Positions 9,659 to 18,988 are shown, counted from the stretch's first letter. The stretch: DNA of 64,000 bases from JBNGOQ01 sp050589645 (GCF_050589645.1 NZ_JBNGOQ010000003.1:248001-312000), one strand, 5' to 3'. The notes: generated by a model not told the origin, from the sequence alone. Translations and numbers: made by a program.

Positions 9659-9790
9659 CTAATTGATTTTATTTTCACCTTCATAAGTTTCTAACAGTTT
9701 AGCTTTAGGAATATTCATATTCTCACTAGCCTTCTTATTCACACTCTTGGCATAGTGCTCCTTAGCCCTCAGATTCTTATACTCCAGCAT
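9659..9790 (-). pseudogene. Lys-rich remnant, possibly from a tyrosine recombinase
   Basis: Minus-strand frame of 43 codons with RMLEYKNLRAKEHYAK and NKKASENM segments ending in TAG at 9659. The spacing resembles parts of Bacteroidota phage-type integrases (YAKxxxKKxSEDM at the C-terminus, or the LELAxxIRAKR arm region). The upstream sequence needs a frame change to continue. It is a plausible fossil because a clearer integrase tail lies 0.6 kb away, but the match is weak. Confidence 0.25.
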
Positions 9791-9830
9791 TCTCTCGCCT
9801 CTTTAATCTGCTGCGTATTTTTGAGTGTCG

Positions 9831-9925
9831 TGGAGCCGGAGACGGCCGAGCGTTAAGAAAATGTCCGGTGGACATTTTTAGCCCGACATTGTGAGGGCAA
9901 TGGGCGGGATATCTGGCGCACTGGC
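9831..9925. repeat. Dispersed double-hairpin repeat R1, copy 1
   Basis: About 95 bp. It contains a perfect stem AAAATGTCC/GGACATTTT with a GGT loop (9858-9878) followed by a second stem, CCCGACATTG pairing with CAATGGGCGGG. The same sequence with a few changes recurs at 10631-10735, and its first half at 22761-22838. No protein is convincingly encoded. It behaves like a REP-type or structured-RNA element. Confidence 0.75.
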
Positions 9926-9981
9926 TTCGATTCGTCTGAACTAAACTGTCAAAGGGGATTTACTATAGCTACTTGAATTCC

Positions 9982-10266
9982 TTAATCATCATAGCTTATC
10001 CGATCTCGTATTCCCCCATTGGCCCGGTGAATAATGACATCGGCTTTGTATTTTCTGGCTACGCTTTTGGCCTTGCGTATGGCCGTGCTCTGTTTTCGGT
10101 GTTTGCTCGTTATACGCTTGTTGCCTTCGCGACGTACGGCCCAACCTTCTTCATAGGGGACCACATGTTGGTGCCAGGTTCGGCCTCGTTGGCTCTTTTG
10201 CGAACTGTTAAAAAAGACTTCCAGGAGCTCTATGAGGGTTCGTAACCAAGATTTACCTTTAGCCAT
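9982..10266 (-). CDS. DUF2188 domain protein
   Basis: A 94-aa protein. The segment from about residue 31 (WHQHVVPYEEGWAVRREGN) to the C-terminal VIIHRANGGIRDR matches the DUF2188 pattern of a small alpha-beta fold, with a helix of alternating Lys/Ala between. The first 30 residues are an extra basic extension. The function of DUF2188 is unknown; it is often found in mobile or accessory DNA. Its ATG is 3 bp downstream of the stop of the integrase remnant, as if both belonged to one former mobile element. Confidence 0.7.
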   Translation of the reverse strand: MAKGKSWLRTLIELLEVFFNSSQKSQRGRTWHQHVVPYEEGWAVRREGNKRITSKHRKQSTAIRKAKSVARKYKADVIIHRANGGIRDRISYDD

Positions 10267-10269
10267 ATG

Positions 10270-10497
10270 CTAATTTTTAAACTTCTTTGGTTTGCTTTTT
10301 ATTTTCCATCCCGCCAACTTCGCTTTCAATACAGCCATATCATTCGCTACCTTTTTATTAATGATTTGATATAGTGCTTGGTGGTCCGTAAATTTTTTAT
10401 GTCCTAACATCTTGCCAATAGTCGTAATGGGAACGCCATTAGAGAGCGTTACTGTTGTTGCAAAAGTATGCCGGCCAAGTTGGTAATCAGATTCCTT
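10270..10497 (-). pseudogene. C-terminal remnant of a tyrosine recombinase (integrase)
   Basis: The minus-strand frame opens after a TAG at 10498-10500 and encodes 75 residues. They contain LGRHTFATTVTLSNGVPI (catalytic Arg and His of the H-R box), KMLGHK (the second His motif) and then NKKVANDMAVLKAKL, the usual C-terminal helix of Bacteroidota site-specific recombinases. Where the family has TTTQIYA with the nucleophilic Tyr, this copy reads TDHQALYQ, so the active site is disturbed. There is no start codon or N-terminal catalytic domain upstream. It is a truncated, dead integrase marking the right end of the island. Confidence 0.75.
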
Positions 10498-11050
10498 CTA
10501 ATGCAATGACGATTGGTAATTTTTGAAAATAGTCCCTATTAGAAAATATTCTTTTAATCCCCTTTTCTGCCGATAAAAAACCAAAATACAAATATTTGAA
10601 ATAAAAAAAACAAGGTATGGTTTGCCCAAAACCGATCGAGCGTCAAGAAAATACCCGCCGGACGTTTTTAGCCCGACATTGCGAAGCGCAATGGGCGAGA
10701 TGAAGCGCGGGAGAGCAGGCACGGTGGGCCCGGGCTTACCCATTAACCAAAAAATATGTGACAGCTACGGTTTTCGACTGACCTATGATCGGGAAGGCGA
10801 TAGAGATAAATTTTCTTTGTTCTTTAAGGGTTGATGTTTTGTATTGTTTGTCCAACTTGCACAAATTCGATCAGTCCCAGAAAACGGCCAAATGAAGAAA
10901 CCGAACCAGAACTAAATGGAATTCCTAATAAAGGTTGGTTTTTCAAAACTGGCCCAAAAGGGTTTAAACCTTATAGTCGTTTGTTCGGACTTCTGATTCA
11001 AATAAATTAAACTTATTGAGACCCTACTATGACTATGGAATTCATGTGCA
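10498..11050. other. Gene-poor boundary region containing R1 copy 2
   Basis: About 550 bp without a credible gene. The first part is AT-rich; 10631-10735 is the second R1 repeat; the remainder (10740-11050) has no open frame worth calling. GC content rises past this point to that of the core genome. Confidence 0.5.
10631..10735. repeat. Dispersed double-hairpin repeat R1, copy 2
   Basis: Aligns with 9831-9925 over most of its length: GAGCGTCAAGAAAATACCC, a GTTTTTAGCCCGACATTG segment and CAATGGGCGAGAT. The second hairpin is perfect here (CATTGCG/CGCAATG). Changes in the first stem are partly compensatory at its AAAA/TTTT base. Confidence 0.7.
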
Positions 11051-11941
11051 CTAGGTCGAATTCTTAGATGCACTATCAGCGACAAAAGTGGAGGCCGGTA
11101 CTTGTCCCCTTTTTCCTGTTGCCCTTCCTCCACCAATCTCTGTAAACTGCTCTTTTATTTTTCTTCGGTTGGCCAACAATATCCAATCGGTCAATTTTGG
11201 AAAATGGTGTGTCATAATATCGGTCAAAATACCGAGATTCGTCAATATGGTCCTATCCGTTCTTTTTTCGATCATCCGTAAAACCCTTTTAGCCACGGAT
11301 TGAGGTTTTGCCAATCTAACATTATCCCTTCGGGGTAAGTAGATTTTGGTGCCGTCTTCATCCAAAATTATTTTTTTTGGGTCATTTTCCGTAAATCCCA
11401 CATAAACCAGACCAACATGGATCCCATAATCATAAAGCTCTATCCGTAGCGCTTCGGCCAAAGCAGCCTGGGCCATTTTAGATGCGGTATACGCTGAGTT
11501 ATAAGGCATACCCCGTAATCCACCAACGCTATTTATAAAAATGATATGTCCTTTGGTCTTTTTAAGTTGGGGTACGGTGTATTTGGACATATAGGCTGCC
11601 CCGGAGTAATTGGTTTCGATCAAGCTTCTGATGTTTGAAATTGCCATTTTTTCGACAGTTCCCCGGCTGCTTTCTCCCGCATTGTTGATCAGGAGATCGA
11701 TTTTGTCATAAGCTTTAAGTGTTTTCTCGACCAGGTATTCACAATGATTTGGGCGACTTATATCCGCTGGGACTGCCGTAACCTCATAGCCTTTCTTTAA
11801 GAATTCCGCCTCGGTATCGAAGAGTTGCTCCCTGTCCCGTCCGTTCAGGACTACTTTTGCCCCGTTTTGGGCCAATTCCATCGCAATTGCCTTTCCTATG
11901 CCCATGCTTGAACCGGTTACTATGGCTACTTTTTCCTTCAT
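11051..11941 (-). CDS. Short-chain dehydrogenase/reductase (SDR)
   Basis: A 296-aa classical SDR with a Rossmann fold and NAD(P)-dependent oxidoreductase activity on an unidentified hydroxy/keto substrate. Visible signatures: TGxxxGIG cofactor loop at 9-16, NGRDR at 33-37 (basic residues suggesting NADPH preference), NNAG at 86-89, catalytic Ser138 and Tyr151-x3-Lys155. The C-terminal 40 residues are an extra basic tail after the usual domain end. It lies 86 bp downstream of the MDR gene on the same strand, so the two reductases probably form an operon. Confidence 0.9.
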   Translation of the reverse strand: MKEKVAIVTGSSMGIGKAIAMELAQNGAKVVLNGRDREQLFDTEAEFLKKGYEVTAVPADISRPNHCEYLVEKTLKAYDKIDLLINNAGESSRGTVEKMAISNIRSLIETNYSGAAYMSKYTVPQLKKTKGHIIFINSVGGLRGMPYNSAYTASKMAQAALAEALRIELYDYGIHVGLVYVGFTENDPKKIILDEDGTKIYLPRRDNVRLAKPQSVAKRVLRMIEKRTDRTILTNLGILTDIMTHHFPKLTDWILLANRRKIKEQFTEIGGGRATGKRGQVPASTFVADSASKNST

Positions 11942-12027
11942 TTCATTTTTTTTGGCATTCGATATTCAATAATCTATTTACGTTCCCCCCCCTTGGAACC
12001 GACACCTCGTTGGAACGATTTTTAACG

Positions 12028-13047
12028 TTACCATTTCACAACAATTTTTCCCATCGATTTACGGGATTCTAAAAATCGATGTGCCTCCACTAATCGGTCA
12101 ATGGAATATTCTGCATCCACATGTGGCCGTAAGATGCCCTCCTGTTGCAATTGGATGACCTCTTGCATTATCTTCGAAATCTTCTCCGGTTTTTCCTCGG
12201 CTATCTTGAGCATGTTCATCCCAATAATACCCTTCGAACTGCTCAAGAATTGTACGGGATGGTAAACACCGAACTGCCATAGATCTTTCAGCCTGCCAAA
12301 AATGGTTTTCTTACTGTTAAGGGAGGAAACCCCATAACTGACCAACCGACCTCCTGCACCCAACAAACGATACCCCTGTTTGAGCGATTTTCCGCCAATG
12401 GGATTAAAAACCACATCAAGCCCTCTGGTGCCAACCAATGCTCGTATAGTTTCGGAAAAATCCTTTTCCCTATGGTTGATAGGGTGTTGCACGCCAATTC
12501 CCCTGAGATATTCCACTTTTTTTTGCGAACTGCAGGTACCGAATACGGTACAGTTTTTATGTAAAGCCAATTGTGCCAAGGCTATACCTACGCCTCCCGC
12601 CGCAGCGTGGATCAAGACCTTTTCGTTCTCCTGAATATTGGTCAGCCTGTTGGCCAAATAATGGGCCGCACATGATTGGGTGGCCAAGGCAACGGCAACG
12701 CCCGGAGCGATGGATTTCGATATTTTACCGGCAACTCCCTGTTCAGCAACGGCATATTCCGCATAACCGCCAAAAAGCGTAAGTGCGGCAACCCTGTCAC
12801 CAACGTTAAGGTTTTTGACATTTGCCCCACATTTTTCAATAGTGCCAACCACATCATAACCTAACAGGGCCGGTAGGGGCGGTGCTCCTCGATATTTGCC
12901 ATAACGGGCTGCAATGTCGGCGAAATTGAGACCGAAGGCTTGTACTTTTATCAAGATTTGATTGGACTTTGGCACAGGTCTTTCAACCTCCCTAATCTGA
13001 AAAGCGGTTGTCGCAGGACCATATTTCACAAGGTAGGCTGCCTTCAT
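12028..13047 (-). CDS. Zinc-independent MDR / quinone oxidoreductase-like (VAT-1-like) enzyme
   Basis: A 339-aa medium-chain reductase. The N-terminal GroES-like domain has GLNFADIAARYG (about 39-50), where the catalytic zinc Cys of alcohol dehydrogenases is absent. GYDVVGTIEKCG follows, and the nucleotide loop AAAGGVG is at 148-154. A GGKSL/GRLVSYG segment near 230-250 and the stretch SSLNSKKTIFGRLKDLW are typical of VAT-1/NADPH:quinone reductase relatives. It likely reduces enones or quinones with NADPH. First gene of a two-gene unit with the downstream SDR. Confidence 0.88.
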   Translation of the reverse strand: MKAAYLVKYGPATTAFQIREVERPVPKSNQILIKVQAFGLNFADIAARYGKYRGAPPLPALLGYDVVGTIEKCGANVKNLNVGDRVAALTLFGGYAEYAVAEQGVAGKISKSIAPGVAVALATQSCAAHYLANRLTNIQENEKVLIHAAAGGVGIALAQLALHKNCTVFGTCSSQKKVEYLRGIGVQHPINHREKDFSETIRALVGTRGLDVVFNPIGGKSLKQGYRLLGAGGRLVSYGVSSLNSKKTIFGRLKDLWQFGVYHPVQFLSSSKGIIGMNMLKIAEEKPEKISKIMQEVIQLQQEGILRPHVDAEYSIDRLVEAHRFLESRKSMGKIVVKW

Positions 13048-13469
13048 CGATAGATTTTTATCTGGATAAGGTAGGGCATGAAAGGATAGAGGATAATGAT
13101 AAAGGTCAGTTACTCCAATTAATTAAATTAACCACCAACTGATTTCCAAGATAGAAAAGGCAACCGTTATTATGATTTTGGAGTCGGCATCGCCTCATAT
13201 TTTTTGAATGGCATAAGTCGCTTATGTCATTTACTTAGGGGCATGTGTACGTTTTCAAACCCCTGGACAAAAGAACATTTTAATCTTTTATCGTTTTTTC
13301 AACCAGTTCCATAAAACGGCCGGTTAATAGAACTAAATGAAGTAAAAAGAAAAGTCTTAAGAAACCTTGGTATTATGGGATAGTAAAAAAGGCTAAATCG
13401 AACTTACCAACTGGCATAAGCGAGTTTTTTTTTGAATGCGTTTACGCCAAATTATAGCTATTGTTGTAC
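13048..13469. other. Intergenic region, nothing recognised
   Basis: About 420 bp of AT-rich DNA upstream of the MDR gene and downstream of the serine hydrolase, both on the minus strand. No coding frame, terminator hairpin or repeat stood out. Confidence 0.4.
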
Positions 13470-14582
13470 CTAGTTGTTCTGATTAATATATCTAAACAAG
13501 TTGAATCCAAAATCGTATACTTCATGGGCATTGTTGAATTGAATCATGCCCCATTTTTTATTTTTGTCGAATAGGAAAAGACAGTTGAACCCATCATTAT
13601 TGCCTTCGTGCCCATAGACTACATGATTGTCAATATTGTACTTGGCGAACCCTAAAGTCCAGGCAATAGCGCCCTCTTCCGAAAGTAGGGTGGGCGCCTC
13701 GGCCACCGTAATTTGATCTGTAAAAAGTAAGTCATAACTTTCTTCGGAAAGTCCCTTGTTTTCCAAAAGGGCTATTACCCATTTTGAGAAATCAATTGCG
13801 TCTGTGTGGATGGCAGAGGCCGCATTAAACTCCCTGGCCGTCCAATGGTTTAACGGCAATTTAATTCCTTCCTTATGTGGGGCGGCTTTATGGGCCAAAT
13901 TATATTCGTCCTGTACGAACTTAGTGTACTTCATGCCCAAGGGCACTGCAACTTTCTTCTGGTAAAATTCTTCTAGACCCTTGTAGTCCGTATCCAGTAT
14001 CGATTCCAAAGCCTTTACTAGGTATTGATAACCTTCACCTGAATAACTAAAATCCGTTCCTGGTTCGAAGCCAATATAGAGATTACCATCTCCCCGCCAA
14101 TTGGGGAACCCGGTAGTATGTGAAAGCACCATTCTTGCAGTTACTTGATCATAGCGTTCGTCAAAATTATAATTGGCGTGATGAGCTGGATCAAGATAGG
14201 CTGCCAATGGTGTGTCCAAGTCCAATTTTCCCTCCTCAACTAAAAACATGGTCATATAAGCAAATAGGGCTTTAGACGTAGAGGCTCCTTCGAATAGAGT
14301 TAAATCCGTAACCGGTTTCAAGGAATTATTATCGGTATGGCCAATAACATTGTGATAGGCTATACGCCCATTGTTGATTATTGCAAACGAAAGTCCAGGG
14401 ATTTTCATCAAGTCCATTTGTTGCCGAATAAAGGAATCTATGGAATCGGCCCGGACTTCTCTATCGTTTAGGTTGAGAACAACTTTATAATCTTCGGGGC
14501 TATTGTTTTTTGTTGATTTATCCTTGCAGGAAGATAATATGGCCAATGAGGTGAGCAGTAAACAAAGGGTTTTCGTTTTCAT
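13470..14582 (-). CDS. Serine hydrolase lipoprotein, class C beta-lactamase-like
   Basis: A 370-aa protein with a lipoprotein signal (AILSSC, Cys19). The beta-lactamase/DD-peptidase fold motifs are S101-T-S-K104 (nucleophile SxxK), an HTTG loop at 155-158, Y180-S-G in the YxN position (Asn replaced by Gly) and a C-terminal HEGNNDGF replacing KTG. It should be an outer-membrane- or periplasm-anchored esterase, peptidase or D-Ala hydrolase; true beta-lactamase activity cannot be inferred. It stands alone between two long gaps. Confidence 0.85.
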   Translation of the reverse strand: MKTKTLCLLLTSLAILSSCKDKSTKNNSPEDYKVVLNLNDREVRADSIDSFIRQQMDLMKIPGLSFAIINNGRIAYHNVIGHTDNNSLKPVTDLTLFEGASTSKALFAYMTMFLVEEGKLDLDTPLAAYLDPAHHANYNFDERYDQVTARMVLSHTTGFPNWRGDGNLYIGFEPGTDFSYSGEGYQYLVKALESILDTDYKGLEEFYQKKVAVPLGMKYTKFVQDEYNLAHKAAPHKEGIKLPLNHWTAREFNAASAIHTDAIDFSKWVIALLENKGLSEESYDLLFTDQITVAEAPTLLSEEGAIAWTLGFAKYNIDNHVVYGHEGNNDGFNCLFLFDKNKKWGMIQFNNAHEVYDFGFNLFRYINQNN

Positions 14583-14887
14583 AGAGATGGTGTTATTATC
14601 ATAAAGAGAAAACCTAGTATGAAATGTTACAGTTGTTTAAGAATCGTATTGAACTTGGCCCCTGGCACCGATTGAAAGGAATAATGATAGAAAACTGTAA
14701 ATCCCAAAAAATGTTCGTTTTATGGAAATTTTAATATTTTATCCTAGTTAAGAGTAACAACGTGGGTTGGACTATCGTTTGCAAGCCTGTTTGCAGGCAG
14801 GTAGGTATAAAACCAACGGGTAATTCCGTGAAGACTTTCTGAGTAAGGAGAACAGGCAATTGCCTATGGCCATCCTAAGTTAGTGTT
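14583..14887. other. Intergenic region with a GCAGGCAG micro-repeat
   Basis: About 305 bp. Contains GCAAGCCTGTTTGCAGGCAG at 14781-14800, a short imperfect palindrome related to the GC-rich micro-element at 40151 and 56968. Otherwise no feature. Confidence 0.4.
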
Positions 14888-15760
14888 CTAATTCTTTACG
14901 AAATTCGATATGTAAACAGATAATTCCTTTGGATTCGTCATCCACATTTCGTGCCCGGCCCCCAATAAGTGGTGATGGGTCGCTTGGGGTTTGATTTCGA
15001 TTAATTTAGAGTTTGTGCAAGTCAACATCGGCATTGTTTTCTCAGAAGTCAAAATCATTATCGGCATATCCAAAGCTTTTAAATCTTCAGGGGAGGGAGA
15101 ATCAAACCCGGAAGGAGAATTCACTAGGGCTTCCATTTCCCTAAGATTTGCTTTTAGCATACTTAATACCTCTGGCGGAATTTGATTTTGTATATCGGCA
15201 CCAGCAAAAAATTCAAATAGCTCTTTCATTATCAAAGTAGTGTCCTTAGTAACAAAGGCATCTTTTGTTTCGTTTATGAGTTTCTCCTGAACGGTTTCAT
15301 ACCATGACCCACAATTGGGTATATCATTTAGCCAATTGACCAAAGCAGGTTCGGAAAGTGTTAAACTTTTGAGCATTTCGGGATTATTTACGGCGAATTC
15401 CAAAGCTATTGATCCACCATAGCTATGTCCTACAAGGTGTACTGGTTTATCAAGCATTGAAATTAAAGCCTTCAGATCATCAGCCTCTGTTTTAACACCA
15501 TACTCCCCTTTGATTTCATTGTTATTTGGAAAATTATAACGCCTACTATAGGTAACCACTTGAAATTCATTGCTAAGTAATTCAACTTGAGGTATGAATA
15601 CCTTGTAGTCTTCTTGACCACCATGAATAAAAACGACTATCTCTCCCTGACCTGCCGTAAAATAGTTAATGGATCCATTTGGTATGGTCAACTTGTTTAA
15701 TGATTGTCCGTTGGCCCCTTGAAAGAATAGGTATAGGACAGCAACTATTATTAGTTTCAT
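14888..15760 (-). CDS. Secreted alpha/beta hydrolase
   Basis: A 290-aa protein with a signal peptide (about residues 1-18, ending GANGQ). Oxyanion motif HGG is at 46-48 and the nucleophile elbow is GHSYGG with Ser113. The acid residue is expected near the DMPIMILTSEKT strand (about 232) and the catalytic His in GAGHEMW near 270. It is a periplasmic esterase/hydrolase of unknown substrate. Neighbours do not reveal a pathway. Confidence 0.87.
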   Translation of the reverse strand: MKLIIVAVLYLFFQGANGQSLNKLTIPNGSINYFTAGQGEIVVFIHGGQEDYKVFIPQVELLSNEFQVVTYSRRYNFPNNNEIKGEYGVKTEADDLKALISMLDKPVHLVGHSYGGSIALEFAVNNPEMLKSLTLSEPALVNWLNDIPNCGSWYETVQEKLINETKDAFVTKDTTLIMKELFEFFAGADIQNQIPPEVLSMLKANLREMEALVNSPSGFDSPSPEDLKALDMPIMILTSEKTMPMLTCTNSKLIEIKPQATHHHLLGAGHEMWMTNPKELSVYISNFVKN

Positions 15761-16222
15761 ATGCTTCGTTTTTTTATTATACTCGCCAACTTAGGAATAT
15801 GGTCACTGGTCATATATCCAATATACGAACAATACATATATAACCATAAACAAAAGTGGTCGTCCCATCAAACGGCCATTTTATGTGGCCGATTTCAAAA
15901 TTTGTTTATTTCTTTCTGTGAGAGTCCTTTTTTGCGGTCTCTTTTAATAGTTTCGGTAATTCATCTTTAATGGGACACTTTTCTTGAGGTCAAAGCCTAG
16001 GGTCATCCAAGCATTGGTTAAAGAAATGCGATGGGACTAGAACCCAGGGTGGAAATGGCCCGTTTTTAGGGATTTTGAAAGGGTGGGGTAATTGCGCTCA
16101 CCACTTTGTCCACCGAATCTGCCAGAGGCGGAGAAGGTGGGGATAGGTAACTTTTGATAAAAACCCCTGCTATTTTAGAAACTACGCGGAAACCTTATTG
16201 GTAAGCAACATAACAATCTTGG
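15761..16222. other. Intergenic region, no credible gene
   Basis: About 460 bp upstream of the hydrolase. A 69-codon plus-strand frame starts at its edge but has no supporting features. Around 16100-16140 there is an imperfect palindrome (CCACC...TCTGCCAGAGGCGGA...GGTGG) resembling the small GC-rich repeats seen elsewhere in the window. Confidence 0.4.
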
Positions 16223-17416
16223 TTACAGCATTTCAATCACTTTCCGGATTGATTCTGTCAATAGTTTAGTGCCGATACTATCTGAGCGTAACCTGTATGA
16301 CTCCAAAATTGAGGCGGTGTTTCCATTTTGGTTTTTCTTAGACATGATCTTAGCCTTAACCATAGCCATCAAACATTTCGTCTCAAACGAAATATAATTG
16401 TTTCTTGGGTGCTCTATGATTTGAATTTGTTCCATTGCCATATCATCTTCATTTTTTTGAGAATAGAATTCAGCCAAGTAGGCCCTTCCCAACATCTCAT
16501 AAAATACTTCGCTGGTTTCAAGAAAGGCAATGGCTTGCTTCAAGATGGAAATTGCCTTTTCTTTTTCGCCAGTCATCCATAAAAATTTGGAATAATAGAT
16601 ATCAAAAACATATTTATCTCTATCCTCTTTTTCTTGGCTAATCTCCAACCCACCCGTATATAAAGGTGTGGCTTCCTTAATTTTTTCCTGGGTCAAATAG
16701 GTTTCCCCTAAATTGGTATAAGCCTCTATAATCGCGTGGCGATCCTTATCCTGGTCAGCTTGGTTTACAGAGAGTTTCCCATACTGTTCAGACTTCTCGA
16801 AATTAGCCATTAAGCGGTGCTGCCAGGTGAGATTCATTAAGGTATACCATCTTCCATTATTGTTTTCGGTCTTTGCATAATATTCATTGGCAAATTCTGA
16901 ATACTTTAAGGCCTCTTCCAAAGGAATAGTTCCGGCCACTGTTCCGTCATAACCATAGTTGTTATAAACCAAGGCTTTGGCAGCATCATCGTTAAGTTGA
17001 TTTACCACAAAAAGTTGTCTTTTTTGGTGCACCATGGCCTTTCTAAAATCAGCTTCTAAATCAAAATAGGACCAACTGAGCATATTGTTGATTTTATATT
17101 CTACCTCGTAATAGGTTTTTTCTTTACATAGGGCACTTGCCCGTTCACCATGGATCACAGCGTCTTTGAAATTTCCGGAAAATGCAGATCCCCGCGTGAT
17201 GAGATATAGCGACTCCACCATTCCTAGGGTATCTTGAGTCTGTTCGTTTAGCTCGAGTGCTTTTTTAGCTGTAACAATACCCAACCTAAAGTCCTTTTGT
17301 TCCAAGGCATTTTTTGCCTCTGTCCTTAAGGCATTTGCTTGCTCATTTTTTTCAGAATCGAGGTTTGCACAGGAGAAGCATAATAGCAGGAATACGAAAT
17401 TATACTGGATTTTCAT
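16223..17416 (-). CDS. TPR-repeat lipoprotein
   Basis: The start is placed at the ATG 17416, giving 397 aa with a short lipoprotein signal (VFLLLCFSC). The frame extends 26 codons upstream into the DoxX gene but that adds no signal. The body is a run of helical TPR units, e.g. a KNALEQKDFRLGIVTAKKALELNE unit near 35 and ETYLTQEKIKEATPLYTGGLEI near 240. Such proteins scaffold protein-protein contacts at the envelope; some are sensor-kinase-like input domains, but no kinase or HTH is present here. It lies 10 bp after the DoxX gene on the same strand. Confidence 0.78.
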   Translation of the reverse strand: MKIQYNFVFLLLCFSCANLDSEKNEQANALRTEAKNALEQKDFRLGIVTAKKALELNEQTQDTLGMVESLYLITRGSAFSGNFKDAVIHGERASALCKEKTYYEVEYKINNMLSWSYFDLEADFRKAMVHQKRQLFVVNQLNDDAAKALVYNNYGYDGTVAGTIPLEEALKYSEFANEYYAKTENNNGRWYTLMNLTWQHRLMANFEKSEQYGKLSVNQADQDKDRHAIIEAYTNLGETYLTQEKIKEATPLYTGGLEISQEKEDRDKYVFDIYYSKFLWMTGEKEKAISILKQAIAFLETSEVFYEMLGRAYLAEFYSQKNEDDMAMEQIQIIEHPRNNYISFETKCLMAMVKAKIMSKKNQNGNTASILESYRLRSDSIGTKLLTESIRKVIEML

Positions 17417-17426
17417 TGGGGGTTTA

Positions 17427-17837
17427 TTAGAATTTTCTTTTAAAAAGATTGGTAATGACATAGGATCCGGGACCAGTAATGAACAAAACAACAAACACTA
17501 TTAAATAGTGAAAAGCCCGCTCCTTAACATCAAATGGGTCATTGCCATGGAATACAAAAACTGCTACCAGGAATCCAATTATCAGAGGAATTAAAGTGAT
17601 GCGCGTAAACAAACCGAGGGCAACCAACATGGCACAGAAGAACTCTGCGAACCCCATTAATCCCATTGTAATTCGACTTCCTAATCCCAGGGGATCCGGA
17701 TATTCCGTAACACCAGCAAAAAAACCTTTTACCGTAGGCCAGCCATGAACAATAGCAAGCATTACCCCAAATCCAATTCGCAGTAGTCCAATACCTGTGT
17801 TTGGATAATTTCTTTTGAAAAATTCAGTGATTTTCAT
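17427..17837 (-). CDS. DoxX family membrane protein
   Basis: A 136-aa four-helix membrane protein when started at the ATG 17837 (an upstream alternative start gives 148 aa). Features of the DoxX family: NTGIGLLRIGFGVMLAIVHGW in helix 1, GFAEFFCAMLVALGLFTR in helix 2-3, and HGNDPF before the last helices. DoxX proteins are linked to redox and thiol stress; the exact role is uncertain. Co-directional and close to the TPR lipoprotein. Confidence 0.85.
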   Translation of the reverse strand: MKITEFFKRNYPNTGIGLLRIGFGVMLAIVHGWPTVKGFFAGVTEYPDPLGLGSRITMGLMGFAEFFCAMLVALGLFTRITLIPLIIGFLVAVFVFHGNDPFDVKERAFHYLIVFVVLFITGPGSYVITNLFKRKF

Positions 17838-17965
17838 TTTGTAGCGGATATGATAATTATGAGATAGGTACAATTTCCTGATTTATTCTTTATGAAGTAG
17901 GAAATTGCCTTTCTGATTCCTTCTAATTTTCAAATCAGAAGAAAGAAACCAATTTTATTTCTTTA

Positions 17966-18964
17966 CTAGGTTTTTTTGAATTGGGCCGGAGTAACTCCTT
18001 TTAGGTTTTTAAAGGCCCGATAAAATGCGGAAATGGAATTGTATCCGCTCTCGTAAGCAATACCCTCAATAGAAAGATTCTCATAGGTATTAGATTCAAT
18101 TAGCGAACTGGCATGTTTAATCCGATAATAATTTAAAAGCTCCGGAAAACTTTGCTTGAAATACGCATTTACGGACTGAGAAACCACATATTCGGGCTTA
18201 GATAAACGTTCGCTGATGGTTTTAACAGTAAGCTTTGAATCTGTGTATATTCTCTCCTGGGTCAATAAATGTTCGATCTGGTTACCCACCTGTAAAACTT
18301 CTTGAGATGCTTTCTCTGTATAAATTCTTCGAGGCTCCGTGAATAACCTGGTTTTCTTCCCTGCCCAAAGGCTAAGGCCGTAAATTGTAATAGAAGCAAC
18401 AATTGTGACAGATAAGTAAGTGATAAATGATTCAATAAGCAATTGTGCGAAGAATGTTGTCCAGATCAAAAAAATGGCTGCTAACAACAAGGAAAGCCAT
18501 TTGCGTTCAGTTCTGCCATAATTTCTGAAAGCACGCATAACAAAATCTGCTGAACGCGTAATGTAGAGAAACATGTGGGCCACTGATATGCAATAGGCAA
18601 CGAACATCTGCTGTTCATTAAAAAAGGGAATCAAGACAATTAAGATCAGTGCCGGTACGTAATGCCAAAGGTGTAATCTTGTTGCTTTATATTCAACATT
18701 TTTAAAGGATTTAATATAAAACCACAAGGATGGGCCTATAGTCATAAGTCCAACCAGACCAACAGCAGGAATAATATCCGGACTTTCGGGGATAAGAATA
18801 ACAAGAACGGATTTCAGTATCCTAACCGCCAGTGCGGTGAGCAACAGGGCCAGAAAAAAACTACTGGGCCTCTTTTTAACGGAAGCCCAAAGATGACCGG
18901 CCAAAAATAGACTATGACCTAGAGCCAACGCACTAAAAATTGCCATAATAGCCGATGAATTCAT
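17966..18964 (-). CDS. Membrane-anchored AraC-family transcriptional regulator
   Basis: Starting at the ATG 18964 gives 332 aa. The first 200 residues form about seven hydrophobic helices; the C-terminal 100 residues are an AraC double helix-turn-helix, with RLSKPEYVVSQSVNAYF in the first HTH and IAYESGYNSISAFYRAFKNLKGVTPAQFKK at the end. The architecture suggests a regulator that senses a membrane or periplasmic signal directly. It is divergent from a serine hydrolase plus DUF5916 gene pair, its most likely targets; the intervening 186 bp carry a 16-bp perfect palindrome. A TAAATTTG box lies 25 nt before the ATG. Confidence 0.9.
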   Translation of the reverse strand: MNSSAIMAIFSALALGHSLFLAGHLWASVKKRPSSFFLALLLTALAVRILKSVLVILIPESPDIIPAVGLVGLMTIGPSLWFYIKSFKNVEYKATRLHLWHYVPALILIVLIPFFNEQQMFVAYCISVAHMFLYITRSADFVMRAFRNYGRTERKWLSLLLAAIFLIWTTFFAQLLIESFITYLSVTIVASITIYGLSLWAGKKTRLFTEPRRIYTEKASQEVLQVGNQIEHLLTQERIYTDSKLTVKTISERLSKPEYVVSQSVNAYFKQSFPELLNYYRIKHASSLIESNTYENLSIEGIAYESGYNSISAFYRAFKNLKGVTPAQFKKT

Positions 18965-18988
18965 ACAAACTTGTTCTCTGGGTTCATT

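Noticed and set aside
9829..9840. 12-bp identity between R1 and the ssrA 3' end (GTGGAGCCGGAG), as an att site
   Set aside because: Too short and GC-rich to separate from chance; no second att copy with a longer match was found.
9973..10245. 90-codon plus-strand frame
   Set aside because: Antisense to the DUF2188 gene, which has a recognisable family pattern.
10498..10834. Overlapping 70-81-codon frames on both strands
   Set aside because: They are read from the R1 repeat and carry no independent coding evidence.
11019..11052. Plus-strand echo of the SDR segment YDYGIHV
   Set aside because: Only about nine codons resemble the SDR gene before a stop; too short to call a duplicated fragment.
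15761..15970. 69-codon plus-strand frame with a hydrophobic start
   Set aside because: No homology recognised and it overlaps the expected promoter of the alpha/beta hydrolase.
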